DNA of 64,000 nt. It comes from Pinus tabuliformis. Lineage: Eukaryota > Streptophyta > Pinopsida > Pinales > Pinaceae. Positions 56,849 through 64,000 of this stretch are shown one piece after another. The stretch covers positions 651,126,871 through 651,190,870 of the forward strand of contig CM062811.1 in NCBI GenBank assembly GCA_031772625.1, given 5' to 3'. The notes beneath the pieces are model-generated. The model worked only from the letters and a program-made list of their open reading frames with translations, did not search any database and was not told the DNA's origin. Made by a program: the position numbers and the translations under genes. Each line of letters opens with the position of its first letter. The stretch's first letter is position 1.

Positions 56849-58459
56849 ATGGGGAAATTGTTAAGAGCAGAACCAGAGGGTTCGAAATTTTTAGAGGGTT
56901 ACCCACAGATAAAGGAAGCACTGCAGAAAGCCAATTGGTTGAAGTTCATCCAGAAATTTAAAGGGTACAATAAAGAGGTGACAAAGGCATTTGCCCGGTC
57001 ATTTAATGGAAATACCGTGGAGGTAGGAGACCTGCAGTTCACCATAACAGAGAGCACCTTGGCCACAACAACCGGTTTGCCTCAAAAAGGAGAATGTTGG
57101 TTCAAAAACAGAACAGTTGAAGATCAAGAGTGGAAAAATATGCTCAAGAATCCAGGTATGGATACCTCCATTTTCACTAAGGGAATCCCTGTACATGTCA
57201 TTAAGGAAGAGTGGACTTCATTACTGTTGCTTGTTCAAAAAATTTTAACATGTGAAGGCCGCTTCGGTATCATGTATGTATACCATGCAAGAATCATGAT
57301 GCACTTTATGGATGACCATGCTATCAACCTACCTTATTTCTTGTTAGCTAGTCTAAAGAAGATGAGTACCACTGTTCAAAAACACGTGGGAAACATTGAA
57401 CCCCATTTGTCTCATCATGGACTCATTAGAATTTTAATTGAGGAGCAGTTGAAAATTAAAAATGATACGTGGGAGAAGTTTCTAGTTAGAAACCATTTTC
57501 AAGAGGTAGCTGAAGCCTCTAGCAGCTCTCCTAGGATACCAAAGAGAAGTAGGAGAAGAGGGAAAGAAGTTACTGCCCAAGAAACTGCTGTAGAAATTGA
57601 AGAAACTGCCCAAGAAATTGCTCAAGAAGAAAGGAAAAAGGGAGGCAGAACTAAAAGACAAAAGAGGGATAAAGGGAAAGCCATTGTGCAAGAGTCATAC
57701 CCTTCACCTGAGCCCTCAATTGAAGAAGACTCCCAAACACTAGCTGATAGACTTGCTCAACTCCATGCTACTGCCCTCTCAAAGAAGAAACAAAAGCAAA
57801 AACAAAGTACCTTGCAAAAGCAAAAGAGAACTAGTGCCGTGAGAAGGAGCAGCAGAATAGAAAGGAAAATGAGGGTCACTAAGGACAAATAGCCACATTT
57901 TATTGACTTGGGAGAAAGTACACCTTAAAAGGTTGCTACCCAGCTTGATTTTGAATTAAGTTCCCCACGTGTTGAGGTCACTCCTCCACGTGAAGAAAGC
58001 CCATTTCAGCATGACCCTCAAACAGAGTTTAAATATGAACCAAGTCCAAGAAGATCACCTAACATTGACCCTGACCAGCAGGAGGTGTACAATTACTTGG
58101 AAACCTTAGAGCAATCAGCTGCCGATCCTAGCACTATCTTGCCTCTTGATCAACAGGTTCAATCTCTAAAACAAGAAGTGTTCGAGCTAGAAGTCATGAA
58201 TCGCCATATTAAACAGGAAAATGAAGCATTGAGAGAACAGAGCAAGGTGGAAAAAATTGTCCACGACAACACAATGCTTCACTTGGGTCTTTGGCAGAAA
58301 AAGAATAGGAAATTGAAGAGGAAATGCAAGAAATTGAGCAGGGCCTTGATTAACTTGAAATTTAGGTGTTTGGTTAGAAAACCAAGAACAAATTTGGCAG
58401 CAAGAAGAAAAAGGAGAAGGTTGGATGTCTTGGCAGAGGCATCTGAGCATATGGATTGA
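56849..58459 (+). pseudogene. Extra ORF in env position, coiled-coil protein of unknown function
   Basis: ATG at 56849; one frame of 537 codons with stops TAG at 57890 and TAA at 57926, then open to 58459, just before the polypurine tract. Residues 1-200 form a compact domain (blocks FARSFNGNTVEVGDLQF, TTTGLPQKGECWF, EEWTSLLLLVQKIL, MHFMDDHAINLPYF). It resembles, by eye, the putative plant transposon-protein domain found in Athila third ORFs; I cannot verify this. Residues about 215-345 are basic and rich in Lys/Arg/Glu, nuclear-localisation-like. Residues about 430-500 form a heptad-like coiled coil, then a basic tail. I see no signal peptide, transmembrane segment or furin-like site, so an envelope glycoprotein is not supported. 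Confidence 0.7.
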
Positions 58460-58507
58460 AAAATCATGACAAAGTTTTGGTTGCATGAGGACATGCAACA
58501 CCTTCAC

Positions 58508-58517
58508 AGTGGGGGTA
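58508..58517 (+). other. Polypurine tract of the gypsy element
   Basis: AGTGGGGGTA directly before the 3' LTR start TGTTGAG. Confidence 0.8.
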
Positions 58518-60317
58518 TGTTGAGCCTCAAACCTGCACTCATTTACCCATCCTCCCAATAGCCTTTTCCTACTCATTTCCTTCTTTTGTCATCATTTCCT
58601 TCATCAACTTGTTCAATTCATTGCATTATAGGACTTTTTAACATGATTTTCTAATTGTGCTAATGATTGACTGTTGGTTTAGATTTTTGGTTTAAGCGCT
58701 GCAATTCCGCAGCTTATACAGGGTTTCCGCAACCGATCTCTGATTCTGCAGCCGATCCCAGATTCTGCAGCCATTTTCTTATTTGCTATGCTCCAGGTGT
58801 CCTCCAAGGGAAAGAGCCACATGGGCAAGTTTGTATGACTGTGTACATGGTGCGTGTGCTGTCAGCTCAGCCAAACTGGTCGTCTACACCCCTGGTCAAC
58901 GCGGAGGTAACTCTGGTCAAACGACAAGGTTGCAAACGGTGGCACGGCTCTACGTGTTCAGGTGGAGCACGGAACGCACAGCTGGCCTCTTCTTTAGCCA
59001 CAAAGACTGCAGGGGACAAGAATCCAACAGCGGATTTATCATCCACGATGACCGTTTCCTAAATCCGTGCACGGTGCTACTGAACATGTCTTTTGCATAG
59101 CTCTTAGTTAGCTTAGTTTACGCACAGAACAGTTTGTGTTCCTGTTATAAATAAATCGTTTGCACACGCTGATTAGCTAGCTTTTGGAAGTTACTCTTTT
59201 GCTGTTGTTAAACTCTGTTTCAAGACTCTTTTACATAGCGTTTACGCTCCCCACTGTATTTTATTATGTGCTGATTTAATACCAAGAAGACAGTTCTGTT
59301 CTTACCTGCGTAGCTGATCTTTTTGATTGGTTGAAGTGGATGGAGGGCCCGTGTCTGCTACAACCATTGTACAGTAGTTTTTAAATTTATTTTCCTGCAT
59401 TCCTTTTTTCTAATTTACCATGTATATTAATGTATAGTTTGATTTCTGCAATTTTGATTTCTTTTGACATGTATATTAATGTACAGTTTGAATTATGCTG
59501 CTTTACGTTTCTGTACTTTTCATGACTGATCAGTGTGTGTTTTTGCATCTTTATTAGGAGCCCGGGACAGTGTGCTTTTCCTTCTTTTTATCACTAGTGG
59601 CATTTGAAGTTGTCTTATCTAAACTGCTGACTTTTTCTTTGATTTTCATTAGTTTCCTTGCTTAGTTAGTTTCCTTGCCTAGTTTACTTTATCAGGTTTT
59701 GTCAAGTTGCTAATCTCTTGATGGTTCTTTTTATCACAATTCACTAACTTTTATGGGACCAAAACATAATTTAATTGCAGCTTGGTTTATTTAGTTTTAG
59801 ACTCATATTGCTAATTCACTCCTAACTCTTTTTCACATGATCAATTTAGCTAAAGGCAGAATGTTAAGGGAGAATTAAGTAGTGTGATTTGTCACTTAAT
59901 TTTTGCATTGCTTTAGATTCAATAGAGGAGTTAGAGTAGTGTTCTTGCTTTCAATTGAGTTAAGTAGATGTCATTTTCATTCTTATCAGTAGTAGAGGTA
60001 TTGGACTAGTGCCATTGGTCTTTTCGTTTGATGCTTTACTTTCATTTGAAGCTCTAATTTCATTCCAAGTTATTGTTCAAGTTTTCTCTTTAAATTTCAA
60101 GAAGCATTTAGAAATCGCCACATACACACACATTCACTCACTTGTTTATAACTTCATCACATCACATTAGGAAGATAAGTCAAACATGAACTAAAAACAA
60201 CAAAAAGAACTAGGAAAGGCTGCTTAAGTATATATTTTACACTTCACTTCATCAGCTTACGAGCCCCGGGTTGACAATTTATGATAGCAATTTAGACAAC
60301 ACTAAATTGACCAAACA
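58518..60317 (+). repeat. 3' LTR of the gypsy element
   Basis: 1800 bp, TGTTGAGCC to GACCAAACA, followed by TSD ATGGG. It differs from the 5' LTR by a small number of substitutions and a 17-base duplication (TTAGTTAGTTTCCTTGC-type) near 59650. Confidence 0.95.
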
Positions 60318-60322
60318 ATGGG

Positions 60323-61430
60323 TATGTTGGACACATTCGAATAACAAGACCATGGTCGTTCTTGGAGGAGACCTGCGCAACGTATGAGAGTGTTGATACA
60401 ATGAAGAGGGCAAAGGAAACTTTTGATGGCACTTGTGACCGAGACAAGTGTGCCTACCAAAGTGTTGGATGAAGATGATTCATAGGATCTTATTATGACT
60501 TGAGAGAGTTATAGCCGATGAAGGCTTCATACTATTGTGGTCTTGGAGTATCTTGTTCATTGAGGAGATGAGGTCAGTTTGACACTCGAATTTGATGCGG
60601 TATGGGATGCATATCTTGGACATAGTATGGGCTATGTTCGTGAGGAGTGACTTGATGGATGTGTTAGAGATGAGACACCTTGGAGTTGGATGGAGGTGCA
60701 ATGATGGAGGTGCCTTGGTGGGATCACTTGGGCATGGGTTGAGTTGAGACTTAACCATTTTAGTTGGACATGGTGATTGTTGGTCTATGACCATGGGCAA
60801 CACATGGATGAGACGATGATAAAAGTGAAGACTTGCCCCTTTGACAACATTAATTGGCAGCATATCATAGATGGGATGGAGTTTTCTTCATGGACCTCGG
60901 TATGGCACATTGAGCGATGGATGGGAAGAGTTCTTGATCAAGTTGAATATGTGACAAAATGCTAGAGAAATGTCTGAAGAAAGCATGAGGAGGTGCATTA
61001 TCGTGGATTTGGATGATGGTTGGCTTGGCCATCCAACTCGTTTGAGACATGGGTGAGCTTAATGCACTGAGATATGTTTGATTTGAGTTGGAGTATCATA
61101 GCAACATCTCACATGATGACAATACATGGTGGATTGGCATGATATGAGTTGTGATAATAGCATGCAGCTGAGTTGGAGGGGGAAACCTTCCATGAGTTGA
61201 GGAAGTATGGAGGATTGTGACGAGTTGTGGCTGATGACCTTAGATTTAAGAGTCTTACCTTCATAGAGTCATGAGCCTTGATCGAGGTTTGTGCAATGGA
61301 GAGCAGGGAGTTCATGTAGTAGGGATGGTTGATGTTGGAGTTGGTGACACTTTACGACATTTAGTCTTGGTGATGGAGTTTGCTGGGATGGTGTTGTCGA
61401 GGGAAAACAACATTTTAAAATGGGGGAGGA
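60323..61430 (+). other. Internal region of the LARD-like element, right part
   Basis: About 1.1 kb with no protein domain recognised in any frame. The frames 60480-60863 minus and 60777-60965 plus look fortuitous. It ends in a polypurine tract (61417-61430). Confidence 0.5.
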
Positions 61431-62701
61431 TTTCGGGGCCTCAAGCTAGCAAGCATCTATGACCGTCCACCAACACGGAGAGAGCCAAAAAACCTAACTT
61501 GGGAGAGTCAGGCGACGGGCTTGTTTAACTAAATGCACATGAGGGCCAGTCGGGAGGGCGCGAGCCTGCATGAAGGTGGGGCGCTTGAACACATTTAGTC
61601 GACGAGCGTGCAACGAGGCATAGCGGTGGGTGCCCACCCAACTCGTGGAGAGCGTGACATGTAGCGACCAGGTATGCAAGCATTGGGAGGTCAGCATAAC
61701 GGGTGCAAACACGACGTCTGAATGGAGGGTGAGCAACTAGGCAATGTGCAACCGAGCAAACCCGACAAGGGGCGCCCTCCCAAACACACGATAGGTTGGG
61801 TCGTGGCATTGTGAAGGAAAGGCACATTCAACACATGTCGGTTGGGGTGTTCGCACATATTGGTAGGTCGACCAATGTTCAAGTCAGCTCAAGAAGGTGA
61901 ACGGATGCGTTGGTTGGGTAAGCACTCAGATAGGAAGGCGTATAAGTATGGAGGAAGTGGAAATCATTCAAGACATCAACCAAACAGTTCATACAAGTTC
62001 AAACAAGTGCAAAGGGTGAAGGTAGAAAAGTGATTAGGCAAGTTTAGGAGGGTGTGTGTAGACCAGAACCACAGAAAGAGAGGTGCAACCTGGGTCATGT
62101 GCCCACCCAAGGCCGGAAGGCTAAGCAGTTTTCTGAATGAAAAGTTTTGGCAGTTCAGTGTATAAAACTTGGGGTTTCTAGTGTTCAGGTAGGGATCGTT
62201 GTTGCACGTTCAGGAAGGGAATGGGCTACACGACCGACAGAACAACGTTCAGGTAGAGTTGTGGACAAAACATGCAGGACCTTGTACGATGATGAAAAAT
62301 ACATATTGAGATCCACAAACAGGTTGTACGAGTGGGCAGAAGTTTGGGTAGGTTGCACGACAACTGCACAATTTTTGTAAATTGTAAACTTGTAAAATAT
62401 TTACAGAGTTTGATAATATAGTTGGGGAAGACGTGTTTGGGGAGTTGCCCCCTCCCTTCATAAATGTGTGTTTACTATTGTTTATTACTATTTATTGAAA
62501 ATCACACATTTTATGAAGATAATTGAAGTTGATGAATTATGTTGCATATATAATTGAAGAACACTTTGACAGAAAATAATTGAAGTGTTGGAAGTTAGGC
62601 GTAGTCCGAAAGATTTAGTAGTGGTGAAACAAAAAGAGTTAATTGATGTAGCACCACGCCCACAATAGAATTAGAGACATCACTAGTGTGGGGCTGTGAG
62701 A
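61431..62701 (+). repeat. Right LTR of the LARD-like element
   Basis: 1271 bp aligned with 45440-46756 with many substitutions, so the element is much older than the gypsy inside it. It starts TTTCGGGGCC where the left LTR has TGTTAGGGCC, and ends near GCTGTGAGA before GGTGG. Confidence 0.72.
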
Positions 62702-62706
62702 GGTGG

Positions 62707-64000
62707 GGTGACTCGCAGGTGTTTAAGGTGGAGGGTGGTGTGGCACACCATCCCATGCACGATACATGTGTGGTTATTTCCATTCAATGAGCCAACTTTT
62801 CAAGGTCCTTTAGTATTTCTCGATGGAGAGTATGCAAAGGAAAGAAGAGTGAGGTTTTAGATGGCTACATGGGTGTTGTCTCAACATCCTTGCAATTCGA
62901 TATTCCATTCTCCAATTTGGAAACTTCCTAATTGAGTGGTGTTTCTTTGTGAGATTTGGGTGTGGTCTAGGAGGTGTTGTTGTTTAATCCTTTATATATT
63001 CAATAGTTATTCCCAGTATTTTCAATTTTCCATCTTCAGTTGGTGGGGGAGGGAGCCAGCTCAAGCGAGACAACTATTTTGAAGATTTTGAACCAGAAAT
63101 CCTCAGCTCCTAAAAACGTGGGGGCTTCGGGCACATGACTATAGCCGAGGTCTTATGACATTTTAAAACTAACTTTAAGGTAATTTTGGGTGCCTAATTT
63201 CTTTGGTTTAGATACGTTGTTAAAGTTTATTACAAGATCTTTGCATATTTTTAGAGTTGTTATGGTTTCAAGGCACAAACTCACCTTTTTGGGGTTTTTG
63301 TTGTTGCTCTGTTTCACTAGGTTTCAGTCCAATTCCTATTTTGGTTTATCATGGGTTTCGCTTCCTCGTCCTTATTTATTCTGGGGTTGGGTTTTATGCT
63401 AGGTGTCTATCATCATTCTTATCTTTCCCATTGCCTTGTTGAACCCTTAGAGGTGAACTTTGTTTTGATGACGAGAGAGTAAGCTGGTAGAGTGAGTCTG
63501 ATTGGGAGTAGTTAATTCTGGACAAATCTAGTGGAGCTTGAGTGGAGATATCATCAATGACTGAGTTTTGAGTTCCCTCCATCACAAGCAAAACTTGGTT
63601 TGTATTGCAGTGCATTATGTCGAGACAAAGAGGTTGTAATTGGATGGGAAGGGGTGAACACAGGTAGTTCAATCGAAGCTAGGCCAGTCAGTCTTGGGCT
63701 GAGATTCAGGCTTAGGAGGCGGTTGCAACATTCAAGACCACGACCCCTCCATGCACTCAATCTAATATATGTTTCTTTTACTCTAAAATTATTGGTGGAG
63801 TCTCCCATTGGCTCTCAAACTTAGGACACACTAGCAGGAGGAGAAATCAATATATTTAATTGTTCACCTTAAAAAACTTTGTTGGCATAGATTCTTAAGG
63901 AGAAAAATGATGAATTCCTCAATGATTTACAAGGGAACCAGCTGAGGATGCAAGACCATTTGGATAGGTTGGAGGCTCGTTGAACCATTTGGACACATTA
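62707..64000. other. Right flank, no gene recognised
   Basis: No intact gene. A frame at about 63900-63985 reads LQGNQLRMQDHLDRLEAR and then a stop; it is helix-rich and could be the start of another Gag-like protein, but it is too short to call. The frames near 63190-63824 have no recognisable domain. Confidence 0.4.

Larger units (their letters stand above)
47942..60317 (+). mobile_element. Athila-like Ty3/gypsy retrotransposon, nearly complete
   Basis: 12.4 kb with a perfect TSD ATGGG (47937-47941 and 60318-60322). The LTRs are 1783 and 1800 bp and almost identical; the length difference is one 17-base duplication near 59650. The PBS is TGGCGCCGTTGCCGGGGA at 49728, with a polypurine tract at 58508-58517. 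Gag-pol is one frame from 49981 to 55695 with the gypsy order protease, RT, RNase H, integrase and three stops. An extra ORF follows at 56849-58459. High LTR similarity and absence of frameshifts mark it as the youngest large insertion here. The PBS type and the extra 3' ORF fit the Athila lineage; this is inference. Confidence 0.95.
45440..62701 (+). mobile_element. Non-autonomous LTR element without recognisable genes (LARD-like), host of the gypsy insertion
   Basis: Two diverged direct repeats, 45440-about 46756 and 61431-62701, flank an internal region interrupted by the gypsy element. A PBS-like TGGTATCAAAGC follows the left LTR at 46759. A strong polypurine tract AAAATGGGGGAGGA (61417-61430) precedes the right LTR. 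The flanks show GGTGG at 45435-45439 and 62702-62706, a probable TSD. The internal sequence (46757-47936 and 60323-61430) totals about 2.3 kb and contains no retroelement domain I recognise. LTR ends are not the usual CA, so the ends are uncertain by a few bases. Confidence 0.72.

Noticed and set aside
56849..58459. The extra gypsy ORF as a retroviral envelope gene.
   Set aside because: No signal peptide, membrane segment or cleavage site is visible; position alone does not support an envelope call.

Overview
The window looks like repeat-dense nuclear DNA of a seed plant with a large genome. I infer this from AT-rich sequence, nested Ty1/copia and Ty3/gypsy LTR retrotransposons, plant-type primer-binding sites (PBS), plant-type LINEs and the lack of any intact host gene. 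A gymnosperm would fit, but nothing here fixes the species. I see no bacterial genes, rRNA, tRNA or CRISPR. Almost every coding stretch is a retroelement gene broken by in-frame stops.

Nest 1 (1-36310). The oldest layer is a non-autonomous element with very long LTRs of about 4.65 kb. Its left LTR is 1-3008 plus 20764-22358 and starts just upstream of the window. Its internal part (22359-25446) holds a decayed Gag. Its right LTR runs 25447-36310. It sits inside the reverse transcriptase of a minus-strand LINE (36311-39600). The left LTR was hit by a second element (3009-20758, TSD CAAAG) that encodes a coiled-coil, G-patch and zinc-knuckle protein. That element was then hit twice: by a nucleocapsid/protease-only LTR element (5293-13111, TSD CACAT) and by a minus-strand Copia (14795-20013, TSD CATAG). 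The right LTR was hit by a plus-strand Copia of the same family (27095-32155, TSD GAAGG/TAAGG) and carries a solo LTR (33087-34234, TSD GTGAA).

Middle (36311-45439). This holds two decayed minus-strand LINEs, simple repeats and local tandem duplications.

Nest 2 (45440-62706). A non-autonomous LTR element with no recognisable protein (probable TSD GGTGG) was invaded by a young, nearly complete Athila-like Ty3/gypsy element (47942-60317, TSD ATGGG). The latter has 1.8 kb LTRs, a single-frame gag-pol interrupted by three stops, and an extra ORF in the env position.

Most notable: (i) about eleven short hairpins in the 5293-13111 element share a loop motif (RCTCNTTAAAA-like) but have different, internally complementary stems, which points to a selected RNA structure; (ii) the G-patch/zinc-knuckle frame becomes continuous when the nested insertion and one TSD copy are ignored; (iii) the extra ORF of the gypsy element; (iv) stop codons that fit C-to-T decay at CHG and CpG sites, shown directly by comparing the two Copia copies.
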